Below are positions 37,425 to 48,557 of a DNA stretch of 64,000 nt, piece by piece. The stretch lies in assembly GCF_031143425.1 (NCBI RefSeq), contig NC_090448.1, positions 330,658,177 to 330,722,176 on the forward strand. The letters run 5' to 3'. The notes under the pieces are model-generated. The model did not search any database, was not told the DNA's origin, and saw only the letters and a list, made by a program, of their open reading frames with translations. The translations under genes and the position numbers were made by a program. Positions within the stretch are counted from its first letter, which is position 1, and each line of letters starts with the position of its first letter. Source of the stretch: Pleurodeles waltl (taxonomy: Eukaryota; Chordata; Amphibia; Caudata; Salamandridae).

Positions 37425-37810
37425 GTGTCCACGTTGTGTTTTGGGCCATTTCCTTTCGTGGGCGCTAGGCCTACCCACACAAGTGAGGTACCATTTTTAT
37501 CAGGAGAGTTGGAGGAACGCTGGGTGGAAGGAAATTTGTGGCTCCTCTCAGATTCCAGAACTCTCTGTCATCGAAATGTGAGGAAAATGTGTTTTTTTTT
37601 AGCCAAATTTTGAGGTTTCGAAAGGATTCTGGGTAACAGAACCTGGTCAGAGCCCCACAAGCCACCCCATCTTGGATTCCCCTAGGTCTCTAGTTTTCAG
37701 AAATGGACAGGGTTGGTAGGTTTCCCTAGGTGCCGGCTGAGCTAGGGGCCAACATCTACAGGTAGGCACTTTGCAAAAAACACCTCTGTTTTCTGTAAAA
37801 AAATTGGGAT
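37425..37810. repeat. Hybrid unit c/a
   Basis: The left part has TATCAGGAGAG and AAATTTGTGG (c). The right part has CTCTCTGTCATCG, the long T run, TTTCGAAAGG and AATGGACAGG (a). The switch lies between the c-type T at 37,535 and the a-type C at 37,563. It fits unequal exchange joining a c to a later a, dropping three units. Confidence 0.9.
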
Positions 37811-38193
37811 GTGTCCACGTTGTGTTTTGGGCCATTTCCTTTCGTGGGCGCTAGGCCTACCCTCACAAGTGAGGTACCATTTTTATCGGGAGACTTGGGG
37901 GAACGCTGGGTGGAAGGAAATTTGTGGCTCCTCTCAGATTCCAGAACTTTCTGTCACCGAAATGTGAGGAAAATGTGTTTTTTAGCCACATTTTTAGGTT
38001 TGCAAAGGATTCTGGGTAACAGAACCTGGTCAGAGCCCCACAAGTAACCCCATCTTGGATTCCCCTAGATCTCTAGTTTTCAAAAATGCACAGGTTTGGT
38101 AGGTTTCCCTAGGTGCCGGCTGAGCTAGGGGCCAAAATCTACAGGTAGGCACTTCGCAAAAAACACCTCTGTTTTCTGTAAAAAAATTGGGAT

Positions 38194-38576
38194 GTGTCCA
38201 CGTTGTGTTTTGGGCCATTTCCTTTCGTGGGCGCTAGGCCTACCCACACAAGTGAGGTACCATTTTTATCAGGAGAGTTGGAGGAACGCTGGGTGGAAGG
38301 AAATTTGTGGGTCCTCTCAGATTCCAGAACTTTCTGTCACCGAAATGTGAGGAAAATGTGTTTTTTAGCCAAATTTTGAGGTTTGCAAAGGATTCTCGGT
38401 AACAGAACCTGGTCAGAGACCCACAAGTCACCCCATCTTGGATTCCCCTAGATCTCTAGTTTTCAGAAATGCACAGGGTTGGTAGGTTTCCCTAGGTGCC
38501 GGCTGAGCTAGGGGCCAAAATCTACAGGTAGCCACTTTGCAAAAAACAACTCTGTTTTCTGTAAAAAAATTGGGAT
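38194..38576. repeat. Hybrid unit c/e
   Basis: c-type TATCAGGAG gives way to e-type GTGGGTCCTC, CTCGGTAAC and AGACCCAC. The switch lies between 38,271 and 38,311. One unit (d) is missing compared with the hexamer order. Confidence 0.88.
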
Positions 38577-38959
38577 GTGTCCACGTTGTGTTTTGGGCCA
38601 TTTCCTTTCGTGGGCGCTAGGCCTACCCACACAAGTGAGGTACCATTTTTATCGGGAGAGTTGGAGGAACGCTGGGTGGAAGGAAATTTGTGGCTCCTCT
38701 CAGATTCCAGAACTTTCTGTCACCGAAATGTGAGGAAAATGTGTTTTTTAGCCAAATTTTGAGGTTTGCAAAGGATTCTGGGTAACAGAACCTGGTCAGA
38801 GCCCCACAAGTCACCCCATCTTGGATTCCCCTAGATCTCTAGTTTTCAAAAATGCACAGGTTTGGTAGGTTTCCCTAGGTGCCGGCTGAGCTAGGGGCCA
38901 AAATCTACAGGTAGGCACTTCGCAAAAAACACCTCTGTTTTCTGTAAAAAAATTGGGAT

Positions 38960-40882
38960 GTTTCCATGTTGTGTTTTGGGCCATTTCCTTTCATGGGCGC
39001 TAGGCCTACCCACACAAGTGAGGTACCATTCTTATCGGGAGACTTGCGGGAACGCTGGGTGGAAGGAAACTTGTGGCTCCTCTCAGATTCCAGAACTCTC
39101 TGTCATCGAAATGTGAGGAAAATGTGTTTTTTTTTAGCCAAATTTTGAGGTTTCGAAAGGATTCTGGGTAACAGAACCTGGTCAGAGCCCCACAAGCCAC
39201 CCCATCTTGGATTCCCCTAGGTCTCTAGTTTTCAGAAATGGACAGGGTTGGTAGGTTTCCCTAGGTGCCGGCTGAGCTAGGGGCCAACATCTACAGGTAG
39301 GCACTTTGCAAAAAACACCTCTGTTTTCTGTAAAAAAATTGGGATGTGTCCACGTTGTGTTTTGGGCCATTTCCTTTCGTGGGCGCTAGGCCTACCCTCA
39401 CAAGTGAGGTACCATTTTTATCGGGAGACTTGGGGGAACGCTGGGTGGAAGGAAATTTGTGGCTCCTCTCAGATTCCAGAACTTTCTGTCACCGAAATGT
39501 GAGGAAAATGTGTTTTTTAGCCACATTTTTAGGTTTGCAAAGGATTCTGGGTAACAGAACCTGGTCAGAGCCCCACAAGTAACCCCATCTTGGATTCCCC
39601 TAGATCTCTAGTTTTCAAAAATGCACAGGTTTGGTAGGTTTCCCTAGGTGCCGGCTGAGCTAGGGGCCAAAATCTACAGGTAGGAACTTCGCAAAAAACA
39701 CCTCTGTTTTCTGTAAAAAAATTGGGATGTGTCCACGTTGTGTTTTGGGCCATTTCCTTTCGTGGGCGCTAGGCCTACCCACACAAGTGAGGTACCATTT
39801 TTATCAGGAGAGTTGGAGGAACGCTGGGTGGAAGGAAATTTGTGGCTCCTCTCAGATTCCAGAACTTTCTGTCACCGAAATGTGAGGAAAATGTGTTTTT
39901 TAGCCAAATTTTGAGGTTTGCAAAGGATTCTGGGTAACAGAACCTGGTCAGAGCCCCACAAGTCACCCCATCTTGGATTCCCCTAGATCTCTAGTTTTCA
40001 AAAATGCACAGGTTTGGTAGGTTTCCCTAGGTGCCGGCTGAGCTAGGGGCCAAAATCTACAGGTAGGCACTTCGCAAAAAACACCTCTGTTTTCTGTAAA
40101 AAAATTGGGATGTGTCCACGTTGTGTTTTGGGCCATTTCCTTTCGTGGGCGCTAGGCCTACCCACACAAGTGAGGTACCATTTTTATCAGGAGAGTTGGA
40201 GGAACGCTGGGTGGAAGGAAATTTGTGGCTCCTCTCAGATTCCAGAACTCTCTGTCATCGAAATGTGAGGAAAATGTGTTTTTTTTTTTAGCCAAATTTT
40301 GAGGTTTCGAAAGGATTCTGGGTAACAGAACCTGGTCAGAGCCCCACAAGCCACCCCATCTTGGATTCCCCTAGGTCTCTAGTTTTCAGAAATGGACAGG
40401 GTTGGTAGGTTTCCCTAGGTGCCGGCTGAGCTAGGGGCCAACATCTACAGGTAGGCACTTTGCAAAAAACACCTCTGTTTTCTGTAAAAAAATTGGGATG
40501 TGTCCACGTTGTGTTTTGGGCCATTTCCTTTCGTGGGCGCTAGGCCTACCCTCACAAGTGAGGTACCATTTTTATCGGGAGACTTGGGGGAACGCTGGGT
40601 GGAAGGAAATTTGTGGCTCCTCTCAGATTCCAGAACTTTCTGTCACCGAAATGTGAGGAAAATGTGTTTTTTAGCCACATTTTTAGGTTTGCAAAGGATT
40701 CTGGGTAACAGAACCTGGTCAGAGCCCCACAAGTAACCCCATCTTGGATTCCCCTAGATCTCTAGTTTTCAAAAATGCACAGGTTTGGTAGGTTTCCCTA
40801 GGTGCCGGCTGAGCTAGGGGCCAAAATCTACAGGTAGGCACTTCGCAAAAAACACCTCTGTTTTCTGGAAAAAAATTGGGAT
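38960..40882. repeat. Rearranged heptamer, partial copy 2 (a-b-c-c/a-b)
   Basis: Phase marks 38960 (a, with GTTTCC instead of GTGTCC), 39346 (b), 39729 (c), 40112 (c/a hybrid) and 40500 (b). All lie 2,687-2,689 bp after their partners, and AGGAACTTCGC recurs near 39,683. The series stops at 40,883, where an X-type unit follows b. Confidence 0.88.
40112..40499. repeat. Hybrid unit c/a, second copy
   Basis: Same join as at 37425, and the surrounding 2,687 bp period shows it arose by duplication of that hybrid, not by a new exchange. The T run is two bases longer, giving 388 bp. Confidence 0.87.
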
Positions 40883-41648
40883 GTGCCCATGTTGTGTTTT
40901 GGGCCATTTCCTTTCATGGGCGCTAGGCCTACCCACACAAGTGAGTTACCATTTGTATTGGGAGACTTGGGGGAACGCTGGGTGGAAGGAAATTTGTGGC
41001 TACTCTCAGATTCCAGAACTTTCTGTCACCGAAATGTGAGGAAAATGTGTTTTTTAGCCAAATTTTGAGGTTTGCAAAAGATTCTGGGTAACAGAACCTG
41101 GTCAGAACCCCACAAATCACCCCATCTTGAATTCCCCTAGGTCTCTAGTTTTACAAAATGCACAGGTTTGGTAGGTTTCCCTAGGTGCCTGCTGAGCTAG
41201 GGGCCAAAATCTACAGGTAGGCACTTTGCAAAAAACACCTCTGTTTTCTGTAAAGAAATTGGGATGTGTCCACGTTGTGTTTTGGGCCATTTCCTTTCGT
41301 GGGCGCTAGGCCTACCCTCACACGTGAGGTACCATTTTTATCGGGAGACTTGGGGGAACGCTGGGTGGAAGGAAATTTGTGGGTCCTCTCAGATTCCAGA
41401 ACTTTCTGTCACCGAAATGTGAGGAAAATGTGTTTTTTAGCCACATTTTTAGGTTTGCAAAGGATTCTGGGTAACAGAACCTGGTCAGAGCCCCACAAGT
41501 AACCCCATCTTGGATTCCCCTAGATCTCTAGTTTTCAAAAATGCACAGGGTTGGTAGGTTTCCCTAGGTGCCGGCTGAGCTAGGGGCCAACATCTACAGG
41601 TAGGCACTTTCCAAAAAACACCTCTGTTTTCTGTAAAAAAATTGGGAT
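40883..41648. repeat. X-type unit plus mosaic unit
   Basis: Unit 40883 has CTGGAAAAAAA, GTGCCCATG, GAGTTACC and TTTGTATTGGG, as in 42417. Unit 41266 starts like 42800 (CTCACACGTGAGG) but then shows GTGGGTCCTC as in e, and CCACATTTTTAGG with AGTAACCCC as in b. It is therefore a mosaic of at least two sources and marks the junction between the hexamer/heptamer domain and the large duplicated blocks. Confidence 0.82.
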
Positions 41649-43182
41649 GTGTCCACGTTGTGTTTTGGGCCATTTCCTTTCGTGGGCGCTAGGCCTACCC
41701 ACACAAGTGAGGTACCATTTTTATCGGGAGACTTGGAGGAACGCTGGGTGGAAGGAAATTTGTGGCTCCTCTCAGATTCCAGAACTTTCTGTCATCGAAA
41801 TGTGAGGAAAATTTGGTTTTTTTAGCCAAATTTTGAGGTTTGCAAAGGATTCTGGGTAACAGAACCTGGTCAGAGCCCCACAGGCCACCCCATCTTGGAT
41901 TCCCCTAGGTCTCTAGTTTTCAGAAATGCACACGGTTGGTAGGTTTCCCTAGGTGCCGGCTGAGCTAGGGGCCAACATCTACAGGTAGGCACTTTGCAAA
42001 AAACACCTCTGTTTTCTGTAAAATAATTGGGATGTGTCCACGTTGTGTTTTGGGCCATTTCCTTTTGTGGGCGCTAGGCCTACCCACACAAGTGAGGTAC
42101 CATTTTTATCGGTAGACTTGGGGGAACGCTGGGTGGAAGAAAATTTGTGGCTCCTCTCAGATTCCAGAACTTTCTGTCACCGAAATGTGAGGAAAATGTG
42201 TTTTTTAGCCAAATTTTGAGGTTTGCAAAGGATTCTGGGTAACAGAACCTGGTCAGAGCCCCACAAGTCACCCCATCTTGGATTCCCCTAGATCTCTAGT
42301 TTTCAAAAATGCACAGGTTTGGTAGGTTTCCCTAGGTGCCGGCTGAGCTAGGGGCCAAAATCTACAGGTAGGCACTTCGCAAAAAACACCTCTGTTTTCT
42401 GGAAAAAAATTGGGATGTGCCCATGTTGTGTTTTGGGCCATTTCCTTTCATGGGCGCTAGGCCTACCCACACAAGTGAGGTACCATTTGTATTGGGAGAC
42501 TTGGGGGAACGCTGGGTGGAAGGAAATTTGTGGCTACTCTCAGATTCCAGAACTTTCTGTCACCGAAATGTGAGGAAAATGTGTTTTTTAGCCAAATTTT
42601 GAGGTTTGCAAAAGATTCTGGGTAACAGAACCTGGTCAGAACCCCACAAATCACCCCATCTTGGATTCCCCTAGGTCTCTAGTTTTACAAAATGCACAGG
42701 TTTGGTAGGTTTCCCTAGGTGCCGGCTGAGCTAGGGGCCAAAATCTACAGGTAGGCACTTTGCAAAAAACACCTCTGTTTTCTGTAAAGAAATTGGGATG
42801 TGTCCACGTTGTGTTTTGGGCCATTTCCTTTCGTGGGCGCTAGGCCTACCCTCACACGTGAGGTACCATTTTTATCGGGAGACTTGGGGGAACGCTGGGT
42901 GGAAGAAAATTTGTGGCTCCTCTCAGATTCCAGAACTTTCTGTCACCGAAATGTGAGGAAAATGTGTTTTTTAGCCAAATTTTGAGGTTTGCAAAGGATT
43001 CTCGGTAACAGAACCTGGTCAGAGCCCCATAAGTCACCCCATCTTGGGTTCCCCTAGATCTCTAGTTTTCAAAAATGCACAGGTTTGGTAGGTTTCCCTA
43101 GGTGCCGGCTGAGCTAGGGGCCAAAATCTACAGGTAGGCACTTCGCAAAAAACAACTCTGCTTTCTGTAAAAAAATTGGGAT
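41649..43182. repeat. Four-unit block, copy 1
   Basis: Phase marks 41649, 42034, 42417 and 42800. Markers in order: CATCGAAATG with AAATTTGG; ACAGGCCACC, CACACGGTTGG, AAATAATTGGG and TCGGTAGAC; CTGGAAAAAAA with GTGCCCATG and TTTGTATTGGG; CACACGTGAGG with GAAGAAAAT and CTCGGTAAC. The same series is found at 50,477 (offset 8,828) and 57,768 (offset 16,119). Confidence 0.9.
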
Positions 43183-43564
43183 GTGTCCATGTTGTGTTTT
43201 GGGCCATTTCCTTTCATGGGCGCTAGGCCTACCCACACAAGTGAGGTACCTTTTTTATCGGGAGATGTGGAGGAACGCTGGGTGGAAGGAAATTTGTGGC
43301 TCCTCTCAGATTCCAGAACTTTCTGTCACCGAAATGTGAGGAAAATGTGTTTTTTAGCCAAATTTTGAGGTTTGCAAAGGATTCTGGGTAACAGAACCTG
43401 GTCAGAGCCCCACAAGTCACCCCATCTTGGATTCCCCTAGATCTCTAGTTTTAAATAATGCACAGGTTTGGTAGGTTCCCTAGGTGCCGGCTGAGCTAGG
43501 GGCCAAAATCTACAGGTAGGCACTTTGCAAAAAACACCTCTGTTTTCTGTAAAAAAACTGGGAT
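43183..43564. repeat. Hybrid unit P/Q
   Basis: Starts as P (CCATGTTG, TTCATGGG, preceded by CTCTGCTTTC) and ends as Q (ACCTTTTTTATC, AGATGTGGAGG). The switch lies between 43,216 and 43,251. The separate P and Q units survive at 28,598, 52,011 and 60,454, so one unit was lost here by exchange between neighbours. Confidence 0.9.
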
Positions 43565-45481
43565 GTGTCCATGTTGTGTTTTGGGCCATTTCCTTTCATG
43601 GGCGCTAGGCCTACCCACACAAGTGAGGTACCATTCTTATCGGGAGACTTGCGGGAACGCTGGGTGGAAGGAAATTTGTGGCTCCTCTCAGATTCCAGAA
43701 CTCTCTGTCATCGAAATGTGAGGAAAATGTGTTTTTTTTAGCCAAATTTTGAGGTTTGCAAAGGATTCTGGGTAACAGAACCTGGTCAGAGCCCCACAAG
43801 CCACCCCATCTTAGATTCCCCTAGGTCTCTAGTTTTCAGAAATGCACAGGGTTGGTAGGTTTCCCTAGGTGCCGGCTGAGCTAGGGGCCAACATCTACAG
43901 GTAGGCACTTTGCAAAAAACACCTCTGTTTTCTGTAAAAAAATTGGGATGTGTCCACGTTGTGTTTTGGGCCATTTCCTTTCGTGGGCGCTAGGCCTACC
44001 CACACAAGTGAGGTACCATTTTTATCGAGAGACTTGGGGGAACGCTGGGTGGAAGAAAATTTGTGGCTCCTCTCAGATTCCAGAACTTTCTGTCACCGAA
44101 ATGTGAGGAAAATGTGTTTTTTAGCCAAATTTTGAGGTTTGCAAATGATTCTGGGTAACAGAACCTGGTCAGAGCCCCACAAGTCACCCCATCTTGGATT
44201 CCCCTAGATCTCTAGTTTTCAAAAATGCACAGGTTTGGTAGGTTTCCCTAGGTGCCGGTTGAGCTAGGGGCCAAAATCTACAGGTAGGCACTTTGCAAAA
44301 AACACCTCTGTTTTCTGTAAAAAAATTGGGATGTGTCCATGTTGTGTTTTGGGCCATTTCCTTTCGTGGGCGCTAGGCCTACCCACACAAGTGAGGTACC
44401 ATTTGTATTGGGAGACTTGGGGGAACGCTGAGTGGAAGGAAATTTGTGGCTCCTCTCAGATTCCAGAACTTTCTGTCACCGAAATGTGAGGAAAATGTGT
44501 TTTTTAGCCAAATTTTGAGGTTTGCAAAAGATTCTGGGTAACAGAACCTGGTCAGAACCCCACAAATCACCCCATCTTGGATTCCCCTAGGTCTCTAGTT
44601 TTAAAAAATGCACAGGTTTGGTAGGTTTCCCTAGGTGCCGGCTGAGCTAGGGGCCAAAATCTACAGGTAGGCTCTTTGCAAAAAACACCTCTGTCTTCTG
44701 TAAAGAAATTGGGATGTGTCCACGTTGTGTTTTGGGCCATTTCCTTTCGTGGGCGCTAGGCCTACCCTCACAAGTGAGGTACCATTTTTATCGGGAGACT
44801 TGGGGGAACGCTGGGTGGAAGGAAATTTGTGGCTCCTCTCAGATTCCAGAACTTTCTGTCACCGAAATGTGAGGAAAATGTGTTTTTTAGCCAAATTTTG
44901 AGGTTTGCAAAGGATTCTGGGTAACAGAACCTGGTCAGAGCCCCACAAGTCACCCCATCTTGGATTCCCCTAGATCTCTAGTTTTCAAAAATGCACAGGT
45001 TTGGTAGGTTTCCCTAGGTGCCGGCTGAGCTAGGGGCCAAAATCTACAGGTAGGCACTTTGCAGAAAACACCTCTGTTTTCTCTAAAAAAATTGGGATGT
45101 GTCCATGTTGTGTTTTGGGCCATTTCCTTTCGTGGGCGCTAGGCCTACCCACACAAGTGAGGTACCATTTTTATCGGGAGAGTTGGAGGAACGCTGGGTG
45201 GAAGGAAATTTGTGGGTCCTCTCAGATTCCAGAACTTTCTGTCACCGAAATGTGAGGAAAATGTGTTTTTTAGCCAAATTTTGAGGTTTGCAAAGGATTC
45301 TGGGTAACAGAACCTGGTCAGAGCCCCACAAGTCACCCCATCTTGGATTCCCCTAGATCTCTAGTTTTCAAAAATGCACAGGTTTGGTAGGTTTCCCTAG
45401 GTGCCGGCTGAGCTAGGGGCCAAAATCTACAGGTAGGCACTTCGCAAAAAACACCTCTGTTTTCTGTAAAAAAATTGGGAT
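43183..45481. repeat. Module P-V, copy 2 (P and Q fused)
   Basis: Phase marks 43183 (P/Q), 43565 (R), 43950 (S), 44333 (T), 44716 (U) and 45099 (V). Carries AAACTGGG in R, GCAAATGATTC after S, GCTGAGTGG in T and CTGTCTTCTG before U. S has TATCGAGAGAC, shared with 53162 only, which ties these two copies together. Confidence 0.9.
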
Positions 45482-48169
45482 GTGTCCATGTTGTGTTTTG
45501 GGCCACTTCCTTTCGTGGGCGCTAGGCCTACCCACACAAGTGAGGTACCATTTTTATCGGGAGACTTGGAGGAACGCTGGGTGGAAGGAAATTTGTGGCT
45601 CCTCTCAGATTCCAGAACTTTCTGTCACCGAAATGTGAGGAAAATGTGTTTTTTAGCCACATTTTTAGGTTTGCAAAGGATTCTGGGTAACAGAACCTGG
45701 TCAGAGCCCCACAAGTAACCCCATCTTGGATTCCCCTAGATCTCTAGTTTTCAAAAATGCACAGGTTTGGTAGGTTTCCCTAGGTGCCGGCTGAGCTAGG
45801 GGCCAAAATCTACAGGTAGGCACTTCGCAAAAAACACCTCTGTTTTCTGTAAAAAAATTGGGATGTGTCCATGTTGTGTTTTGGGCCATTTCCTTTCATG
45901 GGCGCTAGGCCCACACCCACACAAGTCAGGTACCATTCTTATCGGGAGATTTGCTGTAACGCTGGGTGGAAGGAAATTTGTGGCTCCTCTCAGATTCCAG
46001 AACTTTCTGTCACCGAAATGTGAGGAAAATGTGTTTTTTAGCCAAATTTTGAGGTTTGCAAAGGATTCTCGGTAACAGAACCTGGTCAGAGACCCACAAG
46101 TCACCCCATCTTGGATTCCCCTAGATCTCTAGTTTTCAGAAATGCACAGGGTTGGTAGGTTTCCCTAGGTGCAGGCTGAGCTAGGGGCCAAAATCTACAG
46201 GTAGGCACTTTGCAAAAAACAACTCTGTTTTCTGTAAAAAAAATTGGGATGTGTCCACGTTGTGTTTTGGGCCATTTCCTTTCGTGGGCGCTAGGCCTAC
46301 CCACACAAGTGAGGTACCATTTTTATCGGGAGAGTTGGAGGAACGCTGGGTGGAAGGAAATTTGTGGCTCCTCTCAGATTCCAGAACTTTCTGTCACCAT
46401 AATGTGAGGAAAATGTGTTTTTTAGCCAAATTTTGAGGTTTGCAAAGGATTCTGGGTAACAGAACCTGGTCAGAGCCCCACAAGTCACCTCATCTTGGAT
46501 TCCCCTAGATCTCTAGTTTTCAAAAATGCACAGGTTTGGTAGGTTTCCCTAGGTGCCGGCTGAGCTAGGGGCCAAAATCTACAGGTAGGCACTTCGCAAA
46601 AAACACCTCTGTTTTCTGTAAACAAATTGGGATGTGTCCATGTTGTGTTTTGGGCCATTTCCTTTCATGGGCGCTAGGCCTACCCACACAAGTGAGGTAC
46701 CATTCTTATCGGGAGACTTGCGGGAACGCTGGGTGGAAGGAAACTTGTGGCTCCTCTCAGATTCCAGAACTCTCTGTCATCGAAATGTGAGGAAAATGTG
46801 TTTTTTTTTAGCCAAATTTTGAGGTTTCGAAAGGATTCTGGGTAACAGAACCTGGTCAGAGCCCCACAAGCCACCCCATCTTGGATTCCCCTAGGTCTCT
46901 AGTTTTCAGAAATGGACAGGGTTGGTAGGTTTCCCTAGGTGCCGGCTGAGCTAGGGGCCAACATCTACAGGTAGGCACTTTGCAAAAAACACCTCTGTTT
47001 TCTGTAAAAAAATTGGGATGTGTCCACGTTGTGTTTTGGGCCATTTCCTTTCGTGGGCGCTAGGCCTACCCTCACAAGTGAGGTACCATTTTTATCGGGA
47101 GACTTGGGGGAACGCTGGGTGGAAGGAAATTTGTGGCTCCTCTCAGATTCCAGAACTTTCTGTCACCGAAATGTGAGGAAAATGTGTTTTTTAGCCAAAT
47201 TTTGAGGTTTGCAAAGGATTCTGGGTAACAGAACCTGGTCAGAGCCCCACAAGTCACCCCATCTTGGATTCCCCTAGATCTCTAGTTTTCAAAAATGCAC
47301 AGGTTTGGTAGGTTTCCCTAGGTGCCGGCTGAGCTAGGGGCCAAAATCTACAGGTAGGCACTTTGTAGAAAACACCTCTGTTTTCTCTAAAAAAATTGGG
47401 ATGTGTCCATGTTGTGTTTTGGGCCATTTCCTTTCGTGGGCGCTAGGCCTACCCACACAAGTGAGGTACCATTTTTATCGGGAGAGTTGGAGGAACGCTG
47501 GGTGGAAGGAAATTTGTGGGTCCTCTCAGATTCCAGAACTTTCTGTCACCGAAATGTGAGGAAAATGTGTTTTTTAACCAAATTTTGAGGTTTGCAAAGG
47601 ATTCTGGGTAACAGAACCTGGTCAGAGCCCCACAAGTCACCCCATCTTGGATTCCCCTAGATCTCTAGTTTTCAAAAATGCACAGGTTTGGTAGGTTTCC
47701 CTAGGTGCCGGCTGAGCTAGGGGCCAAAATCTACAGGTAGGCACTTCGCAAAAAACACCTCTGTTTTCTGTAAAAAAAATTGGGATGTGTCCATGTTGTG
47801 TTTTGGGCCACTTCCTTTCGTGGGCGGTAGGCCTACCCACACAAGTGAGGTACCATTTTTATCGGGAGACTTGGAGGAACGCTGGGTGGAAGGAAATTTG
47901 TGGCTCCTCTCAGATTCCAGAACTTTCTGTCACCGAAATGTGAGGAAAATGTTTTTTTTAGCCACATTTTTAGGTTTGCAAAGGATTCTGGGTAACAGAA
48001 CCTGGTCAGAGCCCCACAAGTCACCCCATCTTGGATTCCCCTAGATCTCTAGTTTTCAAAAATGCACAGGTTTGGTAGGTTTCCCTAGGTGCCGGCTGAG
48101 CTAGGGGCCAAAATCTACAGGTAGGCACTTCGCAAAAAACACCTCTGTTTTCTGTAAAAAAATTGGGAT

Positions 48170-48557
48170 GTGTCCATGTTGTGTTTTGGGCCATTTCCTT
48201 TCATGGGCGCTAGGCCCACACCCACACAAGTCAGGTACCATTCTTATCGGGAGATTTGCGGTAACGCTGGGTGGAAGGAAACTTGTGGCTCCTCTCAGAT
48301 TCCAGAACTCTCTGTCATCGAAATGTGAGGAAAATGTGTTTTTTTTTAGCCAAATTTTGAGGTTTCGAAAGGATTCTGGGTAACAGAACCTGGTCAGAGC
48401 CCCACAAGCCACCCCATCTTGGATTCCCCTAGGTCTCTAGTTTTCAGAAATGCACAGGGTTGGTAGGTTTCCCTAGGTGCCGGCTGAGCTAGGGGCCAAC
48501 ATCTACAGGTAGGCACTTTGCAAAAAACACCTCTGTTTTCTGTAAAAAAATTGGGAT
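48170..48557. repeat. Hybrid unit n1/d
   Basis: The left part has the 2 bp insertion GGCCCACACCCAC and GAGATTTGCGGTAACG as in n1. The right part has AAACTTGTGG, CATCG and TTTCGAAAGG as in d or a. The switch lies between 48,262 and 48,282. At the equivalent place in the other large copy (57,382) the unit is pure d-type. This join returns the array from the duplicated block to hexamer-type units. Confidence 0.87.

Larger units (their letters stand above)
36273..38959. repeat. Rearranged heptamer, copy 1 (a-b-c-c/a-b-c/e-f)
   Basis: Phase marks 36273, 36659, 37042, 37425, 37811, 38194 and 38577. The first three continue the hexamer. Then a c/a hybrid replaces the path d-e-f-a, and a c/e hybrid skips d. 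A private marker, AGGAACTTCGC near 36,996 (array-wide AGGCACTTCGC), recurs 2,687 bp later, so this seven-unit arrangement was itself duplicated. Confidence 0.88.
41649..48169. repeat. Large segmental duplication, copy 1 (17 units)
   Basis: The block from the four-unit series through P-V and on to unit 47787 matches 50,477-57,381. The offset is 8,828 bp (23 units) up to 42800 and 9,212 bp (24 units) from 43565 on, because P and Q are fused into one unit here. Beyond V (45099) the units are 45482 (n8-like), 45865 (n1-like, 2 bp insertion), 46251 (n2-like), 46634 (a-like), 47020 (Y/b-like), 47403 (V-like) and 47787 (n8-like). Private changes: CACCATAATG near 46,399, TTTGTAGAAAAC near 47,365 and GTTTTTTTTAG near 47,957. 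Confidence 0.9.

Noticed and set aside
6278..48412. Longest open frames, 100-103 codons on the minus strand (for example 6,278-6,580, 15,486-15,794 and 48,101-48,412)
   Set aside because: They arise where a small indel joins two shorter frames of the same unit, such as the 2 bp insertion in n1 or the short AACTCTG form. This is not evidence of coding.
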